In this document: positions 8,246-15,942 of the stretch, one piece after another
Layout: each line of letters starts with the position of its first letter
Numbering within the stretch: position 1 is the first letter of the stretch
Source of the DNA: an uncultured Bacteroidales bacterium
GTDB lineage: Bacteria; Bacteroidota; Bacteroidia; Bacteroidales; Bacteroidaceae
DNA length: 36,863 nucleotides
NCBI GenBank assembly: GCA_902770725.1
Contig: CACXUA010000005.1
Coordinates: 1-36,863, forward strand
Reading direction: 5' to 3'
The notes under the pieces: model-generated
Told to the model about the DNA's origin: nothing
Databases searched by the model: none
The model's input: only the letters and a program-made list of their open reading frames with translations
Made by a program: the position numbers and the translations under genes

Positions 8246-9831
8246 CGGATTTCGATTTCTTCCTTCACGTCGATTTCCTGCCCGTCCTTGTCGTAGAACT
8301 CGTACTGAAGGAAGGCAAGTTTCTGGCTTGGAATGACTTTGACGCCCAAACCATATCGGAGTTGCCACTTTCTGCGTAGGCTGAAGATGCCTTCATTCAA
8401 GTAGGCTGCAACGTAAGGATGCACATGAAGCGTGAATTTCTTCATGCCAAGTCTGTAGTAGAGGAACTTTATCTTGCCCTCCAAAACCTTGTGGAAGAGG
8501 AAACTGCTCTTGATCTGCCCTGTTCCCTGACATGTGGGACAAGCCTCCTCGACTGCCACATCCATGACTGGACGTACCCTTTGACGAGTGATTTGCATCA
8601 GGCAGAACTTACTGAGGGGCAGGATGTTGTGGCGAGCACGGTCGCGTTTCATCAACTCGCACATGTGCTCATAAAGCTTCTGACGGTCCTCAGCCAACTT
8701 CATATCAATGAAGTCCACAACGATGATGCCGCCCATGTCGCGCAACCTAAGCTGCCGAGCCAGTTCCTCTGCCGCACCGAGATTGACCTCGAGGGCATTT
8801 GCCTCCTGATTCTCGGAATTGCGAGTGCGGTTGCCACTATTGACATCCACGACATGAAGGGCTTCCGTGTGCTCAATAATAAGGTAGGCTCCGTGCTTGT
8901 ACGACACAGTCCTTCCGAAGCCGGACTTAATCTGACGAGTGATGTCGAAGTTGTCGAAGATGGGCAGACTGCCTTTGTAGAGCTTCACCACGTTTGCCCG
9001 TTCTGGAGCGATAAGGCTGACGTAGTCGTGCACTTCCTTATAGACATCGGCATTGTTGACGTAGATATTCTCGTAGCTTGGGTTGAAGAGGTCGCGAAGC
9101 ATACCTACCGTTCGGCTCGTTTCCTCATAGACAAGTGTCGGCAACTCCTTGGCTTGTTGGACTTTGCGAAGAATGCCTTCCCAACGTGCAACGAGGACTT
9201 TCATCTCGGCATCCAGTTCACTTGTGCGCTTGCCTTCAGCCACAGTACGGACAATGATGCCGCAGTTCTTCGGCTTGATGCTTTCAATAACTTGCTTCAA
9301 GCGTGCTCTCTCGGCGCTGCTCTTGATTTTCGTGGAGACGGAAACCTTGTCGCCGAAAGGAGTGAAGACAAGGAAACGACCAGGGAAGGAGAGGTCGCAA
9401 GTCAGTCGCGGACCTTTCGTGCTGATGGGTTCCTTGATGATTTGCACAAGCACCTCCTGTCCTTGTTGCAGAGAAGTCTGCACGCTGCCGTCCTTTGGCA
9501 AGTCGGGCAGAATGGATGCCTTCTCGAAGGAGTAGAGGTTCTTGCGGTCGCTCTGTACCTGCTTAAGGTACTTGGCGTAGGAAGCGAACTGCAGGCCGAG
9601 GTCGAGGTAATGCAGAAAAGCATCGCGTTCGTGACCTACATTGACAAAGCAGGCATTGAGTCCGGGCATGAGCTTCTTGACTTTCGCCAGGTACACGTTG
9701 CCCACAGAGTAAGAGACACTTTGCTCTTCCTCCTGATACTCTGCCAGTCGCTTGTCCTCGGTCAACGCGATGGAGATCTTCTTCGGCTGTACGTCGATGT
9801 AAAGTTCGCTTGTTACGTCCATCTGATTCAA
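8242..9831 (-). CDS. rng: Ribonuclease G/E family
   Basis: This 529-residue protein matches RNase G length and lacks the long C-terminal scaffold of RNase E. RNase G cuts single-stranded AU-rich RNA and matures rRNA ends. An S1 domain spans about residues 38-130 ('YSVGNVYLAKVKKLMPGLNACFVNVG' region). The catalytic Mg-binding Asp residues sit in HVVDVNSG (D329) and VVDFIDM (D373), and the Zn-link is CPTCQGTG (431-438). It lies 55 bp after the 29-residue basic protein gene and overlaps the next gene by 4 bp (ATGA). Confidence 0.95.
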   Translation of the reverse strand: MNQMDVTSELYIDVQPKKISIALTEDKRLAEYQEEEQSVSYSVGNVYLAKVKKLMPGLNACFVNVGHERDAFLHYLDLGLQFASYAKYLKQVQSDRKNLYSFEKASILPDLPKDGSVQTSLQQGQEVLVQIIKEPISTKGPRLTCDLSFPGRFLVFTPFGDKVSVSTKIKSSAERARLKQVIESIKPKNCGIIVRTVAEGKRTSELDAEMKVLVARWEGILRKVQQAKELPTLVYEETSRTVGMLRDLFNPSYENIYVNNADVYKEVHDYVSLIAPERANVVKLYKGSLPIFDNFDITRQIKSGFGRTVSYKHGAYLIIEHTEALHVVDVNSGNRTRNSENQEANALEVNLGAAEELARQLRLRDMGGIIVVDFIDMKLAEDRQKLYEHMCELMKRDRARHNILPLSKFCLMQITRQRVRPVMDVAVEEACPTCQGTGQIKSSFLFHKVLEGKIKFLYYRLGMKKFTLHVHPYVAAYLNEGIFSLRRKWQLRYGLGVKVIPSQKLAFLQYEFYDKDGQEIDVKEEIEIR

Positions 9832-9886
9832 TTACAAAAAAAGTGACAGAGCTTTGTCCTGCCACCTTTTTGGTCTGAGAAGTACT

Positions 9887-9976
9887 TTACTTGCTCTTAT
9901 GTCTGTTCTTTCTCAGTCTCTTCTTACGCTTGTGCGTAGACATCTTGTGCCTCTTATGCTTCTTTCCGTTTGGCAT
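9887..9976 (-). CDS. 29-residue basic ribosomal-type protein
   Basis: ATG 9976-9974 to TAA 9889-9887 encodes MPNGKKHKRHKMSTHKRKKR followed by LRKNRHKSK. About two thirds of the residues are Lys, Arg or His. The KKRLRKNRHK stretch recalls the AURKAIP1/COX24 (bS22/mS38-like) group of tiny ribosomal proteins and similar conserved Bacteroidota mini-proteins; I recognise the style but cannot confirm the family. It has its own TACCTTTG promoter 55 bp upstream and leads directly into rng, a sensible pairing of ribosome and rRNA processing. Confidence 0.8.
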   Translation of the reverse strand: MPNGKKHKRHKMSTHKRKKRLRKNRHKSK

Positions 9977-10030
9977 AATTTTAGGTGTTTATTGTTATTA
10001 CTATTATGTGTATTATATAATTTCGGACTG

Positions 10031-10061
10031 CAAAGGTACAATTATTTTCCGAAAGGTGAAA
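10031..10061 (-). promoter_or_regulatory. Promoter of small basic protein/rng operon
   Basis: The -7 box TACCTTTG (10038-10031) has a -33-like TTTC (10061-10058) at 19-bp spacing. It predicts a 5' leader of about 50 nt rich in A and T before the 29-residue ORF. It is arranged back to back with the mutY promoter. Confidence 0.6.
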
Positions 10062-10123
10062 GGTTTTACGCCATTTTATTGAAAAAAAGTTGATGTTTGA
10101 TGTGTTTCATGCCGAAAAAGCAG

Positions 10124-10131
10124 TACTTTTG
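10124..10131 (+). promoter_or_regulatory. -7 box of mutY, possibly leaderless
   Basis: TACTTTTG fits TAnnTTTG and lies only 4 bp before the ATG at 10136. If transcription starts 5-7 nt after the box, the mutY mRNA would begin at or next to its start codon. The nearest TTTG upstream (10096-10099) is 24 bp away, a little too far for the usual -33 box. Confidence 0.45.
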
Positions 10132-10135
10132 CATC

Positions 10136-11206
10136 ATGATTTCATCATTTTCCACTCAACTTGAAGCCTGGTATAAGAAGTTTGGGCGCGATTTGCCTTG
10201 GAGGCAGACGAGCGACCCATACCTCATCATGCTTTCGGAGTTCATACTGCAGCAGACGCAGATTGTACAAGGGACGAGTTACTACCTGCGCTTTGCCAAG
10301 CGGTTCCCAACGGCTGCAAGCCTTGCTGAGGCAAGCGAGGAAGAGGTGCTTAGGCTTTGGCAAGGATTGGGATACTACAGCAGGGCTCGGAACCTTCACA
10401 AGGCAGTTCAAAAGGTTGCTGAGGCTGGCTGTTTCCCCAAGGATTACAGCTTTGTGAGGGCTTTGCCAGGCGTTGGTGATTACACAGCAGCAGCCATCAT
10501 GAGTCTGGCTTTCGGCGAACCTTATGCTGTACTCGACGGCAACGTGCAACGCGTTCTGGCTCGCCACTTCGGCATAGCAGAGCCTATCGATACCACACAG
10601 GGCAAGAAACTCCTTCGTGCCCTTGCCGACGAGTTGCTCGACAGGCAGCATCCAGCCCTTTACAACCAAGCCATCATGGACTTCGGAGCCCTGCAATGTA
10701 AGCCTGCAGCACCGCTTTGCGAGACTTGTCCGCTTGCCGAGACTTGTGAGGCATTGAGCACGCACCACGTGGACAAACTGCCCATCAAGTCCAAACATAC
10801 GAGTGTCCGCGACCGCTACCTTACTTATATATATACGCGCACACAGAACGGCCTGACCTTACTGCATCGCAGAGGCAGTGGCGACATCTGGCAAGGGCTC
10901 TTCGAGTTCCCTATGATAGAATCAGATAAGAAGTTGACGAGTAAACAAGTTGATGAGTTTATCCACTCATCATTGGTTAAGGTTAGCGTTAACATTAAGG
11001 TTGAACTCATTGCTCAAGACGTTCGCCATCAGCTTACTCATCAACGCTTGCACGCCGACTTCTACTGCCTCACTTTGCCAGCCTCTCAATGGACGACAGA
11101 CAACGGACAACGGACAACAGACAACGGGCAATGGGTCGAGGAAAAGTCTCTCGACCGCTATGCCCTTCCACGCCTCTTGGAGAAGCTATTGGAGAAAATG
11201 AAGTAA
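10136..11206 (+). CDS. mutY: A/G-specific adenine DNA glycosylase
   Basis: This 356-residue enzyme removes A mispaired with 8-oxoG. The start at 10136 begins right at the conserved N-terminal helix and fits the promoter; the frame upstream adds 13 unlikely residues. Visible are catalytic Glu in SEFILQQTQ (E35), the helix-hairpin-helix LPGVGDYTAAAI (110-121), catalytic Asp in LDGNVQRVL (D134), and the [4Fe-4S] ligands C188-x6-C195-x2-C198-x5-C204. The C-terminal NUDIX-like domain that reads 8-oxoG follows. Near residues 319-333 a DNA repeat is translated as TTDNGQ-R-TTDNGQ, an unusual insertion. Confidence 0.95.
   Translation: MISSFSTQLEAWYKKFGRDLPWRQTSDPYLIMLSEFILQQTQIVQGTSYYLRFAKRFPTAASLAEASEEEVLRLWQGLGYYSRARNLHKAVQKVAEAGCFPKDYSFVRALPGVGDYTAAAIMSLAFGEPYAVLDGNVQRVLARHFGIAEPIDTTQGKKLLRALADELLDRQHPALYNQAIMDFGALQCKPAAPLCETCPLAETCEALSTHHVDKLPIKSKHTSVRDRYLTYIYTRTQNGLTLLHRRGSGDIWQGLFEFPMIESDKKLTSKQVDEFIHSSLVKVSVNIKVELIAQDVRHQLTHQRLHADFYCLTLPASQWTTDNGQRTTDNGQWVEEKSLDRYALPRLLEKLLEKMK
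11087..11135 (+). repeat. GACAACGG-type repeat inside mutY
   Basis: The coding strand carries four close copies of GACAACGG/GACAACAG flanked by CAATGG on both sides. It is read in frame as W-TTDNGQ-R-TTDNGQ-W. Such ACAACGG strings are, from memory, common in Bacteroidota intergenic DNA. Here one seems to have entered a coding region without breaking the frame. Confidence 0.7.
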
Positions 11207-11211
11207 GCAGC

Positions 11212-11658
11212 TCAAGCAGCAGGACAGTTGCCCATCGAGCAACCCAGAACAAGAGCAGCAATTAGAGCGATTACGACGACAACCAGGCAAATGATGGTAA
11301 GGATACCACTGAACCTCAGGTAAGCATGCATTCCTGCAAAGCCACGAGCCAGCTCAGCCTCACTGCCGGTCTTGCATGCAGCCTTCACGCCATTGGCAAA
11401 CTGGAATCCCTTTGCGAGGGGATAGATTGCAATGAGAGACACAATCACATAGATTGGGCCAACGATGATTCCTCCGCCAAGCATTGGAGTGGGAGGCAAT
11501 ACGAACGGGGCAATAGTAACCACGATGCCCATGATAAAATAGATCACCATTGCGATAGTTCCCAGGATGAGGAGGAACTTCGCCCACTTTGCTGAGCTCA
11601 GCAGGTCAGCCTTCATCGTCTCGTCGATAACCATTCCGTTCTTGAATTCTTCGTTCAT
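11212..11658 (-). CDS. DUF5362-type membrane protein
   Basis: This 148-residue protein has a polar N-terminus (about 24 residues), then hydrophobic segments at about 28-54, 62-82 and 113-140, with a soluble middle helix (AKGFQFANGVKAACKTGSEAELARGFAGMHAYLRFSG-type region). The layout resembles the Bacteroidota DUF5362 family, whose function is unknown. It converges with mutY: only 5 bp separate the two stop codons. It has its own TATCTTTG promoter and looks monocistronic. Confidence 0.7.
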   Translation of the reverse strand: MNEEFKNGMVIDETMKADLLSSAKWAKFLLILGTIAMVIYFIMGIVVTIAPFVLPPTPMLGGGIIVGPIYVIVSLIAIYPLAKGFQFANGVKAACKTGSEAELARGFAGMHAYLRFSGILTIICLVVVVIALIAALVLGCSMGNCPAA

Positions 11659-11707
11659 AATGCAAAAAGTTTAGGTTAATACTGAACAAATAGTCTCATT
11701 TCTGTTG

Positions 11708-11715
11708 CAAAGATA
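11708..11715 (-). promoter_or_regulatory. -7 box of DUF5362-type gene
   Basis: TATCTTTG on the minus strand, about 50 bp before the ATG at 11658. A TTGC lies 22 bp further upstream (11741-11738), close to -33 spacing. Confidence 0.5.
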
Positions 11716-11758
11716 CGAAATTTTTCTCTTTTGCTAAGCAATTATCACTTTTTCTACT

Positions 11759-14700
11759 TTACATTACTATCTCTACAGGGCCTATCAGACCTGACGGACG
11801 CAAAGACTCTTTAGCTGATGGACCGTTGATGACCCAAGTCCGACGTTGTTCTTTCGGTAAAGCAGCATCGTAGACAAGACGATTGAACCAAGTGCTTGTA
11901 ACCTCGATGATGATGGAGTTCTTGCCACTATGGAGGTAGCTAGCGATATCGGTTTGATAGGGTGCAGCCCAAAGGGTATCAACAACTTCGCCGTTCACCT
12001 TGATGACAGCTATCTCTTCCACTTCGCCCAATCGGAGTAGATACTGCTGGCCGCGCTGCTTATAGTCGAGCTGGAAGGAAGTCTCGTAGGTTGCTGTGCC
12101 AGAGAAAGCCCGTCCTTCGTCGCTTAGTGGAAGATCCTTCCAGGCTTTCAGTTCATTGAGCATAAGGGGTTTGTCGTTGCCCCAACCTTCCGGGAAAGTA
12201 AGCGTCCACTTATTCAAAAGCATGGTTCGTGTTTCCTCGACGTTCTTTTTGCGTTTGGGTTGAGCATCGTGCTGGAAAACGAGGAAGAGCATTTCGCCGC
12301 GCTGCAGATCCAGACGCACACGAGTATAGTTCCCTTCCTGTGTAGCATCGGCCAATTGAATGCTTCCGTTCATCGGATTCCACAGTTCGGCCCGACCTCG
12401 CTGACAAAACGACACTTCGCCACTAAAAGATTGTTCCTGCTTCGGACAAATCATATACCAGTCGGCACCTTTTGTGCGGCGATGGAGCCAGCGGAGTTCT
12501 GTGGGCTTTACGTCGGGCTGGAGGTTTAGTCTCTCGATGGATTCTCTCAACTGAGCAATGGGAACGTTTTTGATAACGCGTCCACCTTGTGCTTCCATTA
12601 CCTGCAACCTGCTGACAGTTTCGGGGAGCAGACGTTTTGTATCAGGAATCCAGAGCACATCATAGCAGACGCCCTCGGGAGTTGTCCAGAGACCTTTTCT
12701 TATTTTAAGGCGATGCATGAGGGCATCGGTATTACAATAGTCATAACCGAAGCCGCTGGGAAAGGGCGCAAACTGGTCGGGTTTATGTTCTATCTCATCG
12801 CCGATGTACCAGAGAACTGAGTTTGCAGGGAATCCTCTTTCGAGCATAAAGGTACAGCGTGCGAGATAGGTATTGAAGTGACGCATAAAGGGCCACCAGG
12901 TTTGCTTCCTGAGGAACGGTGTTCCGATGCCTCCACCAAACGAAGTCCCAGGGAAGAATCTGTCTGCATCGGGGTTATGTGTGTAGGTATGGAATACTGT
13001 ATGCGTGACGCCCTCCACCATATTCTGATTGGCCACTTCGCGCAAATCCCTGAGATGTTCGTCCCAAGTCAGGTCGAACGACGTGAAGGATTCAGCCGAT
13101 ACACGCGGTTTGCCGTACAGATGGGCTGCGGAGGCAGTTGGGCGGATGGGTTTGTAGTTGCGGTTTGCCAACCAGCTCGAGAATGGTTGCCAGTATTCGC
13201 ACATCGGGACATCGGCGTATTTGTAGTACTCCATCGGGTCGGCTGGGAAGATGTCGCCTGCTGCTGTCTCGTAGCTGACGGTCATACCTTTCTCGTGTGC
13301 GAGTCGGGTCATATGACCATAGAAGTTGTCGGTAAAGAGTTCACTGATGGTTCGTCGCCAGTCGGAGAGGAATTTGCTGGTCTGCTGGCGGTCGTTTATA
13401 ACCCACCCGAAGACGGCTGGCAGCCAGCGAAGCAGTTCGTAATGCCTGCGGCTTTGGAACTCTTGAGGCATGAATCGTGTCCAAGTCTGTGTGGAGCACT
13501 CCCAACTATCCATTAGCATATTGTTCACAAGCCCTTTCAGAGGTCCGTCCGTGAGTCGTCCAATGTAACTATGGAATTGGTGGGATACGTAGGCAGTGTC
13601 GAGTTTGTTGACTTCCCAGCCCGTTGCCTCGGCAGGTGCTGGTCCGTTGCGTCGACCGGTGTTTACGTGACCAATTCGGAGGACAATCCACTGACCTTCT
13701 GGCGCTGCCCAACGAAGATGTCCGTCAGGAGTCATCTTGTCAGTCAGATTGACGATATCGGCTTGATTGACGAACCCGCTGCCGTCTTCGTTCATGTCCT
13801 TCGGGAAGGGCAGCAGTTGACGCAGTGTCCAGGCAGCTTCCATTTCCCAATTGTGGCCTCGGGTAGCTGTGGAGAGGCGCAATCTCGAAAGGCGCATTGG
13901 ATGCTGATTGGTGATTTCGATGATGTAGTCACCGCCCTGCTCTTTGCTGTCGGGCAGCGCGAAGGTCATCGTCTTCTCGATATCCTGCCAGTTGCCTCGT
14001 GGGAAGTCCGTATCGAGCAGAATAGTCCTGCTAGGCGTCAATACGCGCAAATGGATGTCGGGCTGCACACAGAACGAGTGATTGAAGGCATCGATGGGAT
14101 TGAACTCTATAGAACGGACCTTCTGACTATCCTTCGTCTTCACGCGGACACGATAAGGTTTCTGCGGGTCGGCAGGTTGCAGCATGAAACTGGAGTTCGG
14201 CTCGCCACAGAGAAGCTTTTGCCACTCTTCTTGATACTGCTCTGCCTCGACCTTTTCCACCTGACAGAATGTTCCAGTATCGCCTTTGGGAGCGGGGAAA
14301 GCAAGCACAGCGATATCCTTCCAGTTACGCCAATCATCTTTATGAGGAACTGGCAACTCGACATCGAGTTCGCGGCCACCAGTTATGTCAGTCCGTGAGT
14401 AACTCAGATGTCGCATAGCTTGTTCGGGCGTAATCCACGGGCCGCCGCTCATAGCCCAACCCGGACAGGTCTGCAGGCTGAAGCGAAGTCCAAGGCGATG
14501 AGCCTCTTCGGCAGTATGCTTGACAAGCGATTCCCATTTCGGACTCAAGCACTCCACATGTTCTTCTGTACCTGGCCAATCGGCAGGGTCACCCACTTGT
14601 CCATGAAAGAACTGAACACCCTGAATCCCAGATGCCGCGATGGCCTCGAGGTCGCGAGTGATGCCCTCGCGACGGATGCTGCCGTTGAGGAAATGGAACC

Positions 14701-14881
14701 AAGTCTCGGGATAGAAAATGCGGTCAGGCTGGAGAAAAGCCTTACGGTCGCTCTTCGAGAACGGACTATGTAACTTTGCCGTATCAGGCACCGCAGGATA
14801 GTTTTCTTGCGCCACGATGATTCCAGCCCTAAAGCCTATGGCAGACAAGACGAGTATTGGGATGATGTGTATTCTCTTCAT
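11759..14881 (-). CDS. Secreted GH106-type glycosidase (alpha-L-rhamnosidase-like)
   Basis: The ATG at 14881 gives 1040 residues with a Sec signal peptide (about 1-25). The early block YPETWFHFLNGSIRREGITRD, then GIQGVQFFHGQ and 'CPGWAMSGGPWITPEQAMRHL', matches the N-terminal barrel of GH106 proteins, which cleave alpha-L-rhamnosyl links in pectins such as rhamnogalacturonan. The C-terminus (last 150 or so residues) is a beta-sandwich with 'NGEVVDTLWAAPYQTDI' and a 'SGLIGPVEI' ending, typical of the family. No SusC/SusD pair or other polysaccharide-locus gene is adjacent, so it is an orphan glycosidase. The linkage it cuts is not certain. Confidence 0.85.
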   Translation of the reverse strand: MKRIHIIPILVLSAIGFRAGIIVAQENYPAVPDTAKLHSPFSKSDRKAFLQPDRIFYPETWFHFLNGSIRREGITRDLEAIAASGIQGVQFFHGQVGDPADWPGTEEHVECLSPKWESLVKHTAEEAHRLGLRFSLQTCPGWAMSGGPWITPEQAMRHLSYSRTDITGGRELDVELPVPHKDDWRNWKDIAVLAFPAPKGDTGTFCQVEKVEAEQYQEEWQKLLCGEPNSSFMLQPADPQKPYRVRVKTKDSQKVRSIEFNPIDAFNHSFCVQPDIHLRVLTPSRTILLDTDFPRGNWQDIEKTMTFALPDSKEQGGDYIIEITNQHPMRLSRLRLSTATRGHNWEMEAAWTLRQLLPFPKDMNEDGSGFVNQADIVNLTDKMTPDGHLRWAAPEGQWIVLRIGHVNTGRRNGPAPAEATGWEVNKLDTAYVSHQFHSYIGRLTDGPLKGLVNNMLMDSWECSTQTWTRFMPQEFQSRRHYELLRWLPAVFGWVINDRQQTSKFLSDWRRTISELFTDNFYGHMTRLAHEKGMTVSYETAAGDIFPADPMEYYKYADVPMCEYWQPFSSWLANRNYKPIRPTASAAHLYGKPRVSAESFTSFDLTWDEHLRDLREVANQNMVEGVTHTVFHTYTHNPDADRFFPGTSFGGGIGTPFLRKQTWWPFMRHFNTYLARCTFMLERGFPANSVLWYIGDEIEHKPDQFAPFPSGFGYDYCNTDALMHRLKIRKGLWTTPEGVCYDVLWIPDTKRLLPETVSRLQVMEAQGGRVIKNVPIAQLRESIERLNLQPDVKPTELRWLHRRTKGADWYMICPKQEQSFSGEVSFCQRGRAELWNPMNGSIQLADATQEGNYTRVRLDLQRGEMLFLVFQHDAQPKRKKNVEETRTMLLNKWTLTFPEGWGNDKPLMLNELKAWKDLPLSDEGRAFSGTATYETSFQLDYKQRGQQYLLRLGEVEEIAVIKVNGEVVDTLWAAPYQTDIASYLHSGKNSIIIEVTSTWFNRLVYDAALPKEQRRTWVINGPSAKESLRPSGLIGPVEIVM

Positions 14882-14904
14882 TACGCTAATAGTTTGTCCT
14901 TTTG

Positions 14905-14912
14905 CAAAGGTA
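14905..14912 (-). promoter_or_regulatory. -7 box of GH106-type gene
   Basis: TACCTTTG on the minus strand, 23 bp before the ATG at 14881. No clear -33 box was found. Confidence 0.5.
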
Positions 14913-15153
14913 CGACTTTTAGGCGAATTATGAATCGCGAATAACAAAAAATTATAAAGAAAAAGTTTTATAGGAGCAATCGCTCTGCAGGCAAAATGTC
15001 AAGATTCTTTCCAACACTTCGTTTCTAAGGGCTTATTTTTGATGTTGTGGCACTTTTCTACCCCAAACACAAAATAATGGCTTAAATCGCGTTTCCCTTT
15101 ATAGAAAGCGGTTTTAGAGGATACATTTGAGAACGAAAAGCAAAGAAAGTACA

Positions 15154-15303
15154 ATGTTAACACTCGATAACGTCAAGAATAGCACATTAATCTAATAAAA
15201 ACGATGTGTCGAGTCTGTCAACTTCGCACAGGGAAAATTCAAATTCGACGTGTCAAGTTGGTCAAGTCGACGTGTCAAGTTTAAATCTTCAACACGTCGC
15301 GTC
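15154..15303. repeat. 22-bp-period dyad array, locus 3
   Basis: Seven units in register begin at 15154, 15176, 15198, 15220, 15242, 15264 and 15286. The clearest are the right arms GTCAAGTT at 15252 and 15274, AAGTCGAC-GT-GTCAAGTT (15264-15281), AACTTCGC-AC (15220) and ATGTTAAC-AC (15154). The unit at 15176 is weak. This array lies about 270 bp upstream of the GH106 start and about 100 bp downstream of the cyclo-ligase stop. Confidence 0.75.
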
Positions 15304-15405
15304 ACCAAACACCCCGTTTTTAGTTAGGTTTTTTGTAAAGAAATTTCGCACCTTATCAAACAAGTAGATGAAGAGAATGATACGAATCAGCAGTTTGATG
15401 ATTTC

Positions 15406-15942
15406 TCAGGAAATCACTTCCTCAACTGGAATATCATGAGGTTCAGCAGGCACTTTATCGAGGAGTTGGAAAGGCCAACAGACGCCCACGAGCTTTGCCG
15501 CCTCTAGTTTAGGCAAGAGGCGGTCGTAGTAACCCTTGCCACGCCCCAAGCGGTGCCCTTCCCTATCGAACGCCATACCTGGAATGATGGCGAGTTCTAT
15601 CTCGTCGTAATGCTCAGGAGCAAACAGAGGTCCCTGTGGCTCCATGATGCCGAATGTGCCCTTCCTCAATGAAGACTCTCCTTCATAAAGATGCAGCTCC
15701 AGCTCTTCGCCCTTTACAACGGGCAGAAGAACACGCTTGCCTTCCTCGAAGGCTTCACGAATCAACGGTCGCACATCGACTTCATCGCTTAATGGGTAAT
15801 AAAGTAGCAGAGTGCTTGCCTCCTGCCACCAAGCAGAAGCAAACACTCTGTTCGTTATCTCTTCCGACATCGCTGCTAACTGGGCAGCGGCGTGTTCCTT
15901 TTTCTGCGCCCTGATGAAGCGACGCAGGTCTTGTTTCGTCAC
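15406..15942 (-). CDS. 5-formyltetrahydrofolate cyclo-ligase
   Basis: This 178-residue protein converts 5-formyl-THF to 5,10-methenyl-THF with ATP in the cytoplasm. The N-terminal KQDLRRFIRAQKK helix, the substrate region LLYYPLSDEVDVRPLI and the ATP-binding signature GHRLGRGKGYYDRLL are diagnostic. The start is a GTG (15942-15940) inside a GTGA overlap with the stop of the preceding gene, which fixes the start and implies translational coupling. The pairing of a folate enzyme with a secreted Gfo/Idh/MocA protein has no evident metabolic logic. Confidence 0.93.
   Translation of the reverse strand: MTKQDLRRFIRAQKKEHAAAQLAAMSEEITNRVFASAWWQEASTLLLYYPLSDEVDVRPLIREAFEEGKRVLLPVVKGEELELHLYEGESSLRKGTFGIMEPQGPLFAPEHYDEIELAIIPGMAFDREGHRLGRGKGYYDRLLPKLEAAKLVGVCWPFQLLDKVPAEPHDIPVEEVIS

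Larger units (their letters stand above)
14882..15405. other. Intergenic region upstream of the GH106-type gene, no gene seen
   Basis: This 524-bp gap between two minus-strand genes holds the GH106 promoter (14905-14912), a weak hairpin CGCGTTTC/GAAAGCG (15088-15110), the 22-bp-period array (15154-15303) and AT-rich DNA. No open frame with family resemblance was seen. No strong intrinsic terminator for the 5-formyl-THF cyclo-ligase gene is visible. Confidence 0.65.

Noticed and set aside
10097..10135. Upstream starts for mutY
   Set aside because: They add 13 residues not typical of MutY and overlap the likely promoter.
12878..13516. Plus-strand frames across the GH106-type gene
   Set aside because: They run antisense to a gene with clear conserved motifs and a signal peptide, and show no recognisable domain.
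14766..14773. TAACTTTG on the plus strand inside the GH106-type gene
   Set aside because: It matches the -7 box by chance in antisense orientation within coding sequence, with no -33 box or downstream plus-strand gene.
15088..15110. Hairpin considered as terminator of the cyclo-ligase gene
   Set aside because: It is bulged and short, more than 290 bp from the stop codon, and lacks a T-rich tail on the minus strand.
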